Positions 8,225 through 16,960 are shown, numbered from the stretch's first letter. The stretch: DNA of 64,000 nt from an uncultured Bacteroides sp. (GCA_937890825.1 CALADS010000079.1:1-64000), one strand, 5' to 3'. Numbers and translations: made by a program. Notes: generated by a model from the sequence alone, not told the origin.

Positions 8225-8265
8225 ACTGGGTGTATTTGAAAAGTTACACCCAAAAGTACACCCAA
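8225..8265. repeat. Right-end ACACCCA repeats upstream of integrase
   Basis: ACTGGGTGTA (8225-8234) holds the heptamer in reverse, and TTACACCCAA (8244-8253) and GTACACCCAA (8256-8265) hold it forward. The same heptamer occurs three times at the left end (84-121). Repeats shared by both ends and adjacent to the integrase start suggest arm-type integrase sites. Confidence 0.5.
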
Positions 8266-8368
8266 TAATTGAGATATGCAATGATATTAAGAGATATTTA
8301 GATAGATGATAGCTAAATATAACTATTTAATAATCTGATGTTTGATAGATTATGATATTTTATAAAAA

Positions 8369-8396
8369 GGTTCGAGAGACTCCCTCCAGCTCCACA
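8369..8396 (+). other. Candidate right attachment site, ssrA-like 3' end fragment
   Basis: ACTCCCTCCAGCTCCACA at 8379-8396 matches the expected 3' end of a tmRNA (acceptor strand CAGCTCC then A/CA). The sequence before it cannot form a proper T stem, so only the 3' fragment is present, as after integration into the 3' end of ssrA. A strong terminator follows at once. It does not match the tRNA fragment at the left end of the element. Confidence 0.45.
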
Positions 8397-8402
8397 GATT
8401 AA

Positions 8403-8440
8403 AATAAAAAATCCGCTGAAAAATCAGCGGATTTTTTATT
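8403..8440 (+). terminator. Strong Rho-independent terminator
   Basis: A perfect 17-bp inverted repeat (8403-8419 with 8424-8440) has a 4-nt A loop, a TCCGCTGA core and flanking A and T runs. It works in either direction and fits the original terminator of the RNA gene whose 3' end lies at 8379-8396. It could also terminate the leftward HAD gene at 8540. Confidence 0.8.
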
Positions 8441-8539
8441 TTAATACTCTTTTCTCCCCATCTATATGCATTCTGAATAAATTCTAAACAGCTTCTTGGA
8501 TAGAGCAGGCTTTAATTTCCCTGTTTTTGGTAGGCGAAT

Positions 8540-9316
8540 TCAAATTAGCTGGAAGTGCTGTAAGGCTTTGGCCAATCCGTCGCAGTGGATAGAGTCGGTG
8601 ATGTAGTTGGCGTGCTTTTTCACCTCATCCGAGGCATTACCCATAGCAATTCCTATGCCTGCAGCCTGCAGCATAGGAATGTCGTTTCCGCCATCTCCGC
8701 AGGCCATGATGTCGCTGGCATCAATGCCATAATAGGTGGCAAATATGTTCAGACCGGAAGCTTTGCTAGTACCCGATACGTTGATATCTGTAAAAGCAGG
8801 ATGCCAGCGCGTGGCCGAAAGTCCGGGAAGTTGAGGCATGATTTTTTTCTCCATTTCCAAATCGCAATAGAAACAGAATTGGCTGCAGCCTTTGGCATCA
8901 AAGAGGGTTTCCACATCCACTACTTCGGGAATGGGGTGATCTACCATCTGGGCTATTTGTACCACGACAGGCTTTAGTTGATCAACAAATACGCCGTTGT
9001 TCAGTTCAAGTCCGAGGGCAATGTCATACTGCCGCGCGATGGCTGCTGCCTTTTTGAAATCCTCGCGTGGAATGGGGCGGTTTTTGACAAGGGTGCCGTT
9101 GCGCAGGTAGCATTCTGCTCCATTGAGGGCAATGACAGCGTCATAGGGCACGGATTCGATTTCGCGCAGGTCGCCTGCCGCTCTGCCTGTGGCAATAATA
9201 ATTTTGATTCCGTTTTTATGGACTTGCTGCAGTGCGGCAAGGGTGGAGACCGGAATCTGGTGCGTTTCGAAACTGAGTATGGTTCCGTCAACGTCGAGTA
9301 GGATGGCTTTAATCAT
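8540..9316 (-). CDS. Cof-type HAD hydrolase
   Basis: A 258-residue phosphatase of the HAD superfamily, Cof/IIB class, probably acting on sugar phosphates or similar small metabolites in the cytoplasm. Motif I is DVDGT with nucleophile D8 and D10. Motif II is the ATGR near residue 43. The C2-type cap follows in the middle, and motif IV is GDGGNDIPML near 207-216 with the usual FxxISxxG-like arrangement before it (TDINVSGTSKASGL). The length is normal. It is monocistronic, first chromosomal gene right of the element, and the substrate cannot be told from sequence. Confidence 0.88.
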   Translation of the reverse strand: MIKAILLDVDGTILSFETHQIPVSTLAALQQVHKNGIKIIIATGRAAGDLREIESVPYDAVIALNGAECYLRNGTLVKNRPIPREDFKKAAAIARQYDIALGLELNNGVFVDQLKPVVVQIAQMVDHPIPEVVDVETLFDAKGCSQFCFYCDLEMEKKIMPQLPGLSATRWHPAFTDINVSGTSKASGLNIFATYYGIDASDIMACGDGGNDIPMLQAAGIGIAMGNASDEVKKHANYITDSIHCDGLAKALQHFQLI

Positions 9317-9540
9317 AACTATATTTCAGTGGTTTCAGATTCTTAGTTTTTCAGTTGTTTCACTTTTCATGGTACTTTTGGGGTAAAGATTTAAATTAAG
9401 ATTACGTGTGACTATATTAAAATAGGTATCACTATAAATTACAGTGTAAAGATAGCAGTTTTAATACAATCTATCATAATTTTCAAAACAATTCTTGGCA
9501 TTACCACCTTGCAAAGAAGTGCTGCAATAACCCTCTTGGG

Positions 9541-9706
9541 ATTGGCGGGATTTTTTCGCCAATTTATTACTATAGCTAAGCTATTTCTTTCTGCAGGTAG
9601 AGTTTTCTAAACCTGTAGGAATAGAAAATTCTACCTGTAGTTTACGATTCTAAATCCATGGATTTACTTTGCGCAATCCATGGATTTAGAATCGTATCTC
9701 CATGGA
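9541..9706. repeat. Cluster of three inverted repeats in a gene-free stretch
   Basis: The 600 bp between the HAD gene and the beta-barrel gene (9317-9918) hold no gene but several palindromes. ATTGGCG/CGCCAAT lies at 9541-9562. A 13-bp pair with one mismatch (about 9597-9609 with 9626-9638) follows. A perfect 21-bp inverted repeat (9644-9664 with 9675-9695) has each arm containing AATCCATGGATT, with another TCCATGGA at 9699-9706. Repeated TTTCACC/GGTGAAA words follow at 9713-9812. This may be a small non-autonomous element remnant or a structured regulatory region. Confidence 0.55.
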
Positions 9707-9864
9707 TGTAATTTCACCAATGACTTTAGAGGAATGTTCACCAGATGAAAGATTCATCGTTTCACCTTGATAATCAGTGTATATGCGGTGAAAGGTGAAA
9801 CGTGCAGTTGGTTCACAGAGTGTAAAAAACATGCTTTTCATGCAGAGGTTTCACTATTTATTCT

Positions 9865-9872
9865 TACTTTTG
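9865..9872 (+). promoter_or_regulatory. Bacteroides -7 box for the beta-barrel gene
   Basis: TACTTTTG matches the TAnnTTTG -7 consensus and lies 46 bp before the chosen ATG at 9919. A clear -33 TTTG was not found at the right distance. Confidence 0.45.
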
Positions 9873-9918
9873 TGTAAAACAAATTAAGATGAAATTATAT
9901 CATTTAAACTATAACGAT

Positions 9919-10593
9919 ATGAAAAAATGGATGATTTGTCTGCTGGTAGCAGCAATGGGAGTTACCTCATTGGGGGCACAAGGTCTGCATTTCGGTCTGA
10001 AGGCCGGTGTGCTGGGCAACAAGGCCGATGTAAGTGGTATGCGAGGAGAGTTCAAGGAAGAAAGCCTTACCGGCTTTCAGGTAGGACCGATGTTGCAGTA
10101 TCAGACAGGATTCTATGGCATTGCGCTGGATTTCTCTCTGCTTTATGTGCAGCGCGGAGCTAAAATCAGCAATTCTGCCAATGGTAGAAGTGCAGAGGTA
10201 AAGACGAAAAGTATTGATATACCCATTGAATTGAAATGGGAGGCAGGTATCTCACCTATGTTCGATATCTTTTTGGGAGTAGGTCCTTCGTTTTCTTTTC
10301 TGGTAGATGAAGATAATTGGGGTCGTAAGCTGGCTCACATTGCCGTAGATGCTTTTGATAAGAACCTTCGCTCTATGGGATGGCGTTCTACCGAGGTAGG
10401 ACTGAATCTGGGTGGAGGTGTGAAGCTGATGAGTCATTTGATGCTGAGTTGCTATTACAATATAGGATTGACCGAATCTGCCAAGCATCATGTAGGAGGA
10501 AATGGTCATGAAGTAGTAGACCAATTGTTTGACGGTAATATGTTTAAGTCGAAGAACCGGTATTGGCAGCTGTCACTAGCTTATATATTTTAG
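9919..10593 (+). CDS. Outer-membrane beta-barrel (porin-family) protein
   Basis: A 224-residue protein with signal peptide MKKWMICLLVAAMGVTSLGAQ. This ATG was preferred to one 30 bp upstream because it begins directly with the signal peptide. The mature part alternates Gly/aromatic-rich strands (LHFGLKAGVLGNKADV, GFQVGPMLQYQTGFYGIALDFSLLYVQRG, WEAGISPMFDIFLGVGPSFSF, VGLNLGGGVKLMSHLMLSCYYNIGLTES) and ends in an aromatic residue after YWQLSLAYIF. This is characteristic of the OMP_b-brl/PorT-like family of small barrels. The function is unknown; it sits alone, followed by a bidirectional terminator. Confidence 0.8.
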   Translation: MKKWMICLLVAAMGVTSLGAQGLHFGLKAGVLGNKADVSGMRGEFKEESLTGFQVGPMLQYQTGFYGIALDFSLLYVQRGAKISNSANGRSAEVKTKSIDIPIELKWEAGISPMFDIFLGVGPSFSFLVDEDNWGRKLAHIAVDAFDKNLRSMGWRSTEVGLNLGGGVKLMSHLMLSCYYNIGLTESAKHHVGGNGHEVVDQLFDGNMFKSKNRYWQLSLAYIF

Positions 10594-10622
10594 TGGCTGG
10601 TGTTCTGGCTTATGCTGCAAAA

Positions 10623-10668
10623 AAATAAGGCTGTCTGATGTGGTTTACCCATTCAGACAGCCTTATTT
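10623..10668. terminator. Bidirectional terminator between convergent genes
   Basis: A 16-bp perfect inverted repeat (10623-10638 with 10653-10668) carries A-rich and T-rich ends and lies between the convergent genes ending at 10593 and 10688. Confidence 0.8.
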
Positions 10669-10687
10669 GTATAGGGCTTTGTGGAAC

Positions 10688-11053
10688 TTATTCCACTGTA
10701 ATGTCATTGTTTTGCAAAGTTACCTGAAGTACTTTCATATACTCTGCATACTGCTTTTTAGTCAATGTCTGTTTCATCAGTTTCAAGTTGCCGAATATCG
10801 CATTGCGCAGCATCTTGTCATGATTCTTATGAGAGCGGTTAGCGCGAATCATCTGTTCATTGAAATAGTCACAGATAGTATTTACCTGATTTTTTTGTTC
10901 AGCATTCAACTGGAGATATTTACCCAGCTTATCTACATTGATTCTTGCCTCCCATTGCTTAGCTGTACCTTCTTTTACCGGTTGGTTTTCTACTGCAAAT
11001 GTGTTGGCGGCCATGCATACAACTGCCACCAATGTTAATCCTAAACGTTTCAT
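10688..11053 (-). CDS. Small exported helical protein (Spy/CpxP-like in form)
   Basis: A 121-residue protein with signal peptide MKRLGLTLVAVVCMAANTFA and a mature part that is almost wholly helical and basic. LQLNAEQKNQVNTICDYFNEQM and LTKKQYAEYMKVLQVTLQ resemble the LTxxQ helices of Spy/CpxP periplasmic proteins, but the similarity is only in form. Bacteroides genomes carry several such short secreted proteins of unknown role. It is monocistronic, with 370 bp of non-coding sequence upstream. Confidence 0.65.
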   Translation of the reverse strand: MKRLGLTLVAVVCMAANTFAVENQPVKEGTAKQWEARINVDKLGKYLQLNAEQKNQVNTICDYFNEQMIRANRSHKNHDKMLRNAIFGNLKLMKQTLTKKQYAEYMKVLQVTLQNNDITVE

Positions 11054-11272
11054 AATACCTACTTTTGTTAAATTGTTAATCCTAAAAACGTCTTATTATT
11101 TACTCTGTATGTCGCTGAATCCTGTTTGTCTTTTTACTGTTATCTTTATCTGAAAAATTATCCTTTTACCTATTTATATATACGATGTTTCAGCAGGCAC
11201 ACATGAACTAAATTTTAAAGAACTAATTCCTATTGAAAACGGAATGCGCATCCTTTTTCTCTTTTTACCGAT

Positions 11273-11280
11273 ACAAAAGT
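11273..11280 (-). promoter_or_regulatory. Possible -7 box in the 11054-11424 gap
   Basis: TACTTTTG on the minus strand fits the TAnnTTTG consensus and lies about 220 nt upstream of the small exported protein, which would give a long leader. The rest of the 370-bp gap (11054-11424) is AT-rich, with no gene or strong hairpin seen. Confidence 0.3.
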
Positions 11281-11424
11281 ATGCATATGTTTTTGAACAT
11301 AAAAATGATTGGCAATAAATCTTCGTGTGCGCACACTATTTCTTGACCTATATCAATTTTTGCTATTAAAAATCCTTGTTTAAATAGCTTTTTGTAATCT
11401 TTATGTAATAATTGTCTATCTATT

Positions 11425-12558
11425 TCAATCTGTAATATACATCAAGTCGCTCATAATGCCATCAGAGATAAAAATGCCAGCACGTGTCAGTCGAAGGTAC
11501 TCATTGTGTATTTCCAGTTGCCCGTTTTTCAGGTATGTATCTGCATTGCGCAGGCAATAATCCTTGAGCTGCATGCCGAATGTGTGATGCAGCTGTTTTA
11601 GTGAAATACCTTTTTGTGTGCGAAGCCCCGTCATTACACATTCATTGTATCGGGTATATACGTCTAATTGCTCCGTTTCATAGATGCAAGTGTCTTGTTC
11701 TATGCCGTTCATATAAGCAGAGAGCGAAGCCTTGTTCCATTGGCGGCTGCTACCGTTGAATGAGTGGGCCGACGGACCGCATCCCAGGTAAGCGATGCCT
11801 TGCCAATAAGCAGTATTGTGTCGTGAGTGGAATCCCGGCTTACAGAAATTGGAGATTTCATAATGCTCGTAGCCTGCGTCTTTCAGGGTATCCATCAGTG
11901 AAGTGAAGAATCGCAGGCTGCTTTCCTCATCCACCTCCTGCACGCTATGCTGATGTAGCATGTCATAAAGCGGCGTGCCCTCTTCATACGTCAAGTGGTA
12001 GGCAGAAATGTGTTCCACCTGTAGCTGTATGGCCTGTTGCAAGTCCTGGTTCCAGCGGAAGTCATTTTCTCCGGGCAGTCCGTAAATCAGGTCAATACTT
12101 ATGTTTTGGAATCCGGCTTTCCGGCAAAGTTCCACTGCCCGAATGGCTTGTGCCCCTGTGTGCCGGCGATGCAGCAGGCGCAGGGTATCTTCGTGGAAAG
12201 TCTGTATGCCCATGCTGATGCGGTTGAACGGAAGCGTTTTCAGCATGGCGGTATATTCCTCGGTCAGGTCATCCGGATTGGCTTCCAATGTAATTTCGTG
12301 GCATTGTTCCAATCCATATACCTGCTGCAAGGTGTGAAACAATTTCCGGAAGTGTTCTTCCGAGAGTTGAGAAGGCGTTCCGCCGCCCATATATATGGTA
12401 TGTACGGGTTCGCCTTGCAGATAATCTTTCCGTCGCGTCAGTTCTGTGCAAAGCGCCTCCACATAGCGGTCGGTCCATTCGCTTCGGGTAGTGGAATAGA
12501 AATCGCAGTAGATGCAACGGGTTTTGCAGAAAGGGATATGTAAATAAATGCCGGCCAT
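11425..12558 (-). CDS. hemW: Radical SAM heme chaperone HemW
   Basis: A 377-residue radical SAM protein of the HemN/HemW family. The 4Fe-4S/SAM motif is C11-KTR-C15-IY-C18 followed by D-F20. Having Phe rather than Cys after the third cysteine points to HemW, not to the coproporphyrinogen dehydrogenase HemN. GGGTPS near residues 58-63 is the SAM-binding glycine motif, EANPDD near 94 is also typical, and a HemN C-terminal domain is present from about 290. The family is thought to bind or deliver heme in the cytoplasm. The gene is divergent from the HTCS gene, with a 99-bp shared control region. Confidence 0.88.
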   Translation of the reverse strand: MAGIYLHIPFCKTRCIYCDFYSTTRSEWTDRYVEALCTELTRRKDYLQGEPVHTIYMGGGTPSQLSEEHFRKLFHTLQQVYGLEQCHEITLEANPDDLTEEYTAMLKTLPFNRISMGIQTFHEDTLRLLHRRHTGAQAIRAVELCRKAGFQNISIDLIYGLPGENDFRWNQDLQQAIQLQVEHISAYHLTYEEGTPLYDMLHQHSVQEVDEESSLRFFTSLMDTLKDAGYEHYEISNFCKPGFHSRHNTAYWQGIAYLGCGPSAHSFNGSSRQWNKASLSAYMNGIEQDTCIYETEQLDVYTRYNECVMTGLRTQKGISLKQLHHTFGMQLKDYCLRNADTYLKNGQLEIHNEYLRLTRAGIFISDGIMSDLMYITD

Positions 12559-12623
12559 TGATATGAAGTGGATATGAGGTTGCTTTTTTGTTACAAAAAT
12601 AACTAAAAAAATGAGATTTATTG

Positions 12624-12631
12624 TATCTTTG
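12624..12631 (+). promoter_or_regulatory. -7 box for the HTCS gene
   Basis: TATCTTTG followed by C is a perfect Bacteroides -7 element, 26 bp before the ATG at 12658. No good -33 TTTG stands at the usual spacing. Confidence 0.5.
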
Positions 12632-12657
12632 CCCCTATTAATCTAATTTAAGATACT

Positions 12658-15600
12658 ATGTACATAGATTTCACCACATTATATAAAGTCCGTTATCTCA
12701 GAGGATTGCTTTGTCTGTTTTTTGTGTTTTGGGCCGAATTGCAAGCCTTTTCTACTGATATATCCAGGTTTGCCTTCAAGCATTTTTCTGAATTGGATAA
12801 TCTTTCCAGTAAAGACATTCAGTCCATCTATCAGGATCGCGACGGATTTATGTGGATAGCTACCCGTAACGGTTTGTTTCAGTTTGATGGCTATGAAGTG
12901 ACTGTGTACAAGACCAATGAAGCGCATTCCTCTCTGCTCACTGATAATAATGTGACCTGTATGACAGAAGATGCCGCTCATCGCTTGTGGGTAGGTACGA
13001 GTAATGGATTGAATGTATTGGATAAGACCACGGGCACATTTCGTCAATACGGTATTGATAAAGTGAACTTTGGCAGCATAGCCCAGTTGCTGGTCACTCG
13101 CACGGGCCGACTGCTGGTAGGTGCCGACAACGGCCTGTATGAATATCAGTCCCAGAGTGATGACTTTCTGCGTATTCAGGGTGCAGAGACCGGTGGCGTG
13201 TACACCGGCGGAAGCATCAAAGCCTTGATGGAAGATGCCAAGGGAGACATCTGGATAGGTACGTGGAGCAGCGGTCTGTACAGGCAGGAAGCCGCCACGG
13301 GTCGCTATTACAAATATCCGCAGATGAACGAGCGGAATTCAGCCCATGTACTGTTTCAGGATAGCCGACAGCGTATCTGGGTAGGTGTATGGGATGGCGG
13401 TTTGCAGTTGCTGCATGATGCCTACCGTCCGGAACACACCACATGGACCACTTTTCAGTACGATGAAAAGCGGCCCACCTCATTGTCGGATAACCTGGTT
13501 TATGCATTGGCCGAAGATTTGGAGACGCATACACTATGGGTGGGCACCCGTCATGCCTTGAGTATTCTGCCTTTACACGAGCAGATGGATGCTTCTGCTC
13601 CTTTTCAGCATTATTATGCCGATGAGTCTGATAACACCATTGCCGAGAGCGAGGTAGCCGCTTTGCTTCGCGACCGTCAGGGATTGATGTGGGTAGGTAT
13701 GATTGGTGGCGGCGTCAATGTAGTGGATACCCGCAGCAAGATATTCGGGTATAATCCTCTTTCGGCAGTACGGCATATGCTGCATACGGCTTCGGTGCGC
13801 AGCATGTATCAAGACGACGACGGAAAGCTGTGGATGGGTATCGGTTCTTCGGGCTTTGGTATTCTGGATGAAGCTTCCGGCCGCTTTCAGCATTGTATGC
13901 AGTTGGAAGATTTCAAAGCCTATCCGGCCTTCTCTTCCACCGTGCGCACCATTATGCAGTCTCCTTCCACGGGGCACGTATGGATAGGTGTCTATGACGG
14001 CGGACTGTTCGAGTACGACCGCCAGGCTCCTGCCGGGCGGCGGGTAAAGCACTACTTAAGTTCCGATAAAGACCCCTGGCTGTGTGGCGATTGCATCTAT
14101 CATGTCTACGAAGACAGTACCCGAAACATTTGGGCTGCCACGCGTACCGGTATCTCCGTGCGCAGGGCAGATGGACGGGCACTCCGTCTGGATTCGCTGA
14201 AAGTCAATGGAACGTTTCTGCGTGATATGATTTGCCTGCAGACCTTAGAAAATGCCCGGGGCGATATGTGGGTAGCCACCGAGCGGCATGGAGTAGTGCG
14301 CATTCAGGGCAGCGGAAGCAATTGGAGAATGTACCGTACTACCCTCTATACGACAGATAGCGGCAAGCTGAACCATAACCATGTGCAATGTCTGTTCAAG
14401 GACAGCCGGGGGCGGATATGGGTAGGCTCGGCAGGTACCGGACTGAACCTGTACGATGAGGCTACCGACAGTTTTCTGCCCGTACATAGCCGTTGGAACT
14501 TGCCGGGTGATGCTGTAGTCAGCATCTTGGAAGGCACAGATGGTGCGCTTTGGATAGGCACCAACGTAGGATTACTGAAGCTGAAAGTGAAGGAGTATAC
14601 AGAAGCCTCTTTCCATCTTTATACCATGGAAGACGGTCTGCAAGAAAATATATTCAATGCCGGAGCGGCCTTCTGTACACCGGATGGCGAAATGTATTTT
14701 GGAGGGCTGCGCGGGTATAACAGATTCTATCCGGAGCAGTTGCAAGGCCGCAGCTTCTTCTCTCGGGCGGTGCTGACCGATTTCAAGATATTCAATCATT
14801 CCTGGAAGAATTTCCCCGAAGAAGACCGGAATGCCATCTCCTCACACACGCCCCTGTTTGCCAGAAAAGTGGTGCTGGATCATTGGCACAATAATCTGCA
14901 ACTGCAATTCTCGGCGCTGGAATACGTGAATCCGCAGCTGAACCGCTACGCTTACCGGCTCGATGGCTTCGAAAAGGAGTGGCAGTTTGCCGATGCTTCC
15001 AACCGCTTTGCTGCCTATAATAATTTGCAGCCGGGCGACTATACTTTCCGTCTCCGTTCTTCCAATTCCAATGGTATTTGGAATCAGGATGAGTTACAGA
15101 TGGCAGTCACGGTATTACCTCCGCCCTGGAAGACGTGGTGGGCCTATCTGATATACCTAACCTGTATAGCCGGAGTCGTCTGGTATTTTTACCGTGTGGC
15201 ACGTAATCGTATGCGCCTGCAAAATGCTTTGCATCTGCGCGAAGTGGAAAAGGAAAAAGCCGAGGAGTTGAATCATGCTAAGTTGCAGTTCTTTACGAAT
15301 ATCACCCATGAACTGCTCACGCCGCTTACCATTCTCTCAGCTTCTGTAGACGAACTGAAGCAGTTGGCCCCCGTCTATCGTGACCAGTATAGAGTGATGA
15401 ACAACAATATCAGTCGTCTGATTCGCCTGCTGCAACAGATTCTGGAGTTCCGCAAGGCCGAGACCGGCAATCTCAAGCTGAAAGTATCGCTGGGCGATAT
15501 GGTACAGTTCATCCATCGCAGTCTGGACAGTTTCCGGCCCTTGATGCAGCAGAAGAACATTCACTTTGAGTTCCATTGCCAGGAAGAGTCTTTCATTACC

Positions 15601-16863
15601 TGGTTCGATGCCGATAAGATGGACAAGGTGCTTTATAACCTGCTCTCGAATGCAGCGAAGTACAGCCGTTCCGGCGAAACCGTAGCAGTGATACTGGAAG
15701 CCGGCACCGACGGTTTTCTAAGACTGACCGTAAAAGACAATGGTCCCGGCATTCCCAAAGAAGATCAGAAGAACTTGTTCAAGCGTTTCTATGAAGGAGA
15801 CTACCGTAAGTTCAACACCATAGGCACCGGTATCGGTCTGTCGCTGGTGCGCGATTTGGTCACCTTGCATCATGGCACCGTTACCGTAGAGAGCGAAGCA
15901 GGTAAGGGCACTGCCTTTATCATACAGTTGCCCATGGCCGAAAGTGATTATTCACAGCCCGAACGCGATGCTTCCTCCCTTTTGCCGGGAGGCGACAGCC
16001 TGCTGAAAGAAGTATCTGCCGAAGACTCCATTCCTGCCGGCACCGATGCACAGCAACCTGTGACAGCTGCATCGGTCGGAGAGAAACTGCCCATCCTTCT
16101 GGTAGAAGACAACGAAGAACTGCTGGAACTGATGCTGAAGCTTCTGCAGAGAGACTATATCATCTATACAGCCATTCATGGCAAGAAAGCCATTGAAGTA
16201 TTGCAGGCCCATGAAATCAGTCTGATAGTTTCCGATGTCATGATGCCCGAGATGGATGGCATAGAACTGTGTCGCTACGTCAAGTCGCATATTGAGTGGA
16301 GTCACATCCCCGTACTGTTGCTCACCGCCAAGAATCAGGAAGAAGATAGGGTACAGGCCTACGAAAGCGGTGCCGACGGCTTTATCACCAAGCCGTTCAG
16401 TCTGAGTGTGCTTCATGCCCGCATTGTGAATTTGCTCCGTGCCCGTCAGCAGAAACGCACGGAATTCAAGAACCAACTGGTGTTCGAAGCCAAGGAACTT
16501 GATTATACCAGCATCGACGAGGAATTCCTGAAGCAGGCCGTAGATTGTGTCAATCGCCATCTGGACGACCCCGATTTCGATTTGCCTCAGTTCCTCGAAG
16601 AAATGAATTCCACCAAATCCACCTGCTTCCGTAAGTTGAAGTCGCTCACCGGCCTTACGTTCGTATCCTTTGTGCGCAATATCCGCATGAAGGCAGCCTG
16701 CCGCATCATGGAAGAGAAGAAGCACATCCGCATATCCGAGCTGGCCTATGCCGTGGGCTATAACGACCCCCGCTACTTCAGCAGCAGCTTCAAGAAAGAA
16801 ATGGGTATGCAGCCTTCGGAATACATGGAGAAGTTTACCCAAGACGGCAAGATAGAAGAGTAA
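12658..16863 (+). CDS. Hybrid two-component system regulator (HTCS) of the PUL
   Basis: A 1401-residue one-protein signalling system. A signal peptide or N-terminal membrane anchor (about 12-32) is followed by a periplasmic sensor of repeated Reg_prop beta-propeller blades (motifs like DRDGFMWIATRNGLFQFDG, GDIWIGTWSSGLYR, GRIWVGSAGTGLNLYD) to about 680. A Y_Y_Y domain follows at about 740-815, then a membrane helix at about 827-847. The histidine kinase core has THELLTPLT (H884) and the ATPase boxes NLLSNAAKYS, DNGPGIP and GTGIGLSL. The receiver has phospho-acceptor D1193 in SDVMMPEMDG, and a C-terminal AraC helix-turn-helix pair spans about 1300-1395. HTCS proteins sense imported oligosaccharides and switch on the neighbouring susC/susD genes. 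It is the only such regulator in the window and probably controls the whole locus. Confidence 0.95.
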   Translation: MYIDFTTLYKVRYLRGLLCLFFVFWAELQAFSTDISRFAFKHFSELDNLSSKDIQSIYQDRDGFMWIATRNGLFQFDGYEVTVYKTNEAHSSLLTDNNVTCMTEDAAHRLWVGTSNGLNVLDKTTGTFRQYGIDKVNFGSIAQLLVTRTGRLLVGADNGLYEYQSQSDDFLRIQGAETGGVYTGGSIKALMEDAKGDIWIGTWSSGLYRQEAATGRYYKYPQMNERNSAHVLFQDSRQRIWVGVWDGGLQLLHDAYRPEHTTWTTFQYDEKRPTSLSDNLVYALAEDLETHTLWVGTRHALSILPLHEQMDASAPFQHYYADESDNTIAESEVAALLRDRQGLMWVGMIGGGVNVVDTRSKIFGYNPLSAVRHMLHTASVRSMYQDDDGKLWMGIGSSGFGILDEASGRFQHCMQLEDFKAYPAFSSTVRTIMQSPSTGHVWIGVYDGGLFEYDRQAPAGRRVKHYLSSDKDPWLCGDCIYHVYEDSTRNIWAATRTGISVRRADGRALRLDSLKVNGTFLRDMICLQTLENARGDMWVATERHGVVRIQGSGSNWRMYRTTLYTTDSGKLNHNHVQCLFKDSRGRIWVGSAGTGLNLYDEATDSFLPVHSRWNLPGDAVVSILEGTDGALWIGTNVGLLKLKVKEYTEASFHLYTMEDGLQENIFNAGAAFCTPDGEMYFGGLRGYNRFYPEQLQGRSFFSRAVLTDFKIFNHSWKNFPEEDRNAISSHTPLFARKVVLDHWHNNLQLQFSALEYVNPQLNRYAYRLDGFEKEWQFADASNRFAAYNNLQPGDYTFRLRSSNSNGIWNQDELQMAVTVLPPPWKTWWAYLIYLTCIAGVVWYFYRVARNRMRLQNALHLREVEKEKAEELNHAKLQFFTNITHELLTPLTILSASVDELKQLAPVYRDQYRVMNNNISRLIRLLQQILEFRKAETGNLKLKVSLGDMVQFIHRSLDSFRPLMQQKNIHFEFHCQEESFITWFDADKMDKVLYNLLSNAAKYSRSGETVAVILEAGTDGFLRLTVKDNGPGIPKEDQKNLFKRFYEGDYRKFNTIGTGIGLSLVRDLVTLHHGTVTVESEAGKGTAFIIQLPMAESDYSQPERDASSLLPGGDSLLKEVSAEDSIPAGTDAQQPVTAASVGEKLPILLVEDNEELLELMLKLLQRDYIIYTAIHGKKAIEVLQAHEISLIVSDVMMPEMDGIELCRYVKSHIEWSHIPVLLLTAKNQEEDRVQAYESGADGFITKPFSLSVLHARIVNLLRARQQKRTEFKNQLVFEAKELDYTSIDEEFLKQAVDCVNRHLDDPDFDLPQFLEEMNSTKSTCFRKLKSLTGLTFVSFVRNIRMKAACRIMEEKKHIRISELAYAVGYNDPRYFSSSFKKEMGMQPSEYMEKFTQDGKIEE

Positions 16864-16865
16864 AA

Positions 16866-16947
16866 ATGCAACCGCTTGCATAGGCCTTAGCAAGCGGTTG
16901 CATTGGCACATGCAAGCGGTTGCGTAGCCCTTCGCAACTGGCTGCGT
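16866..16947. repeat. GCAAGCGGTTGC tandem repeats after the HTCS gene
   Basis: Directly after the HTCS stop, a 14-bp perfect inverted repeat (16866-16879 with 16890-16903) is followed by a third copy of GCAAGCGGTTGC at 16912-16923 and a decayed fourth (CGCAACTGGCTGCG, about 16934-16947). The spacing is about 22 bp. It lacks a T run, so it is not a classical terminator, though the hairpin could slow transcription. Confidence 0.6.
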
Positions 16948-16960
16948 GCTGGCATACATA

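Larger units (their letters stand above)
49..8396. mobile_element. Integrated mobilizable element (NBU/MTn-like)
   Basis: The segment from the tRNA 3' end to an ssrA-like 3' fragment carries a compact leftward gene set: tyrosine integrase, conserved hypothetical, DUF3853-type HTH, RepA-like ATPase, primase-like protein, MobV relaxase and two cargo genes. This is the usual content of Bacteroides mobilizable transposons that need a helper conjugative element. No tra genes are seen. ACACCCA repeats occur near both ends. The exact boundaries are uncertain because the two flanking RNA-gene fragments do not match each other. Confidence 0.75.

Noticed and set aside
11425..12558. Coproporphyrinogen dehydrogenase HemN
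   Set aside because: The iron-sulfur motif ends in C-D-F and not C-x-C, which fits HemW.
15952..16959. A 335-codon leftward frame at the HTCS 3' end
   Set aside because: It is antisense to the receiver and AraC domains and has no protein-like motif, although a leftward promoter-like box lies upstream at 17047-17054.
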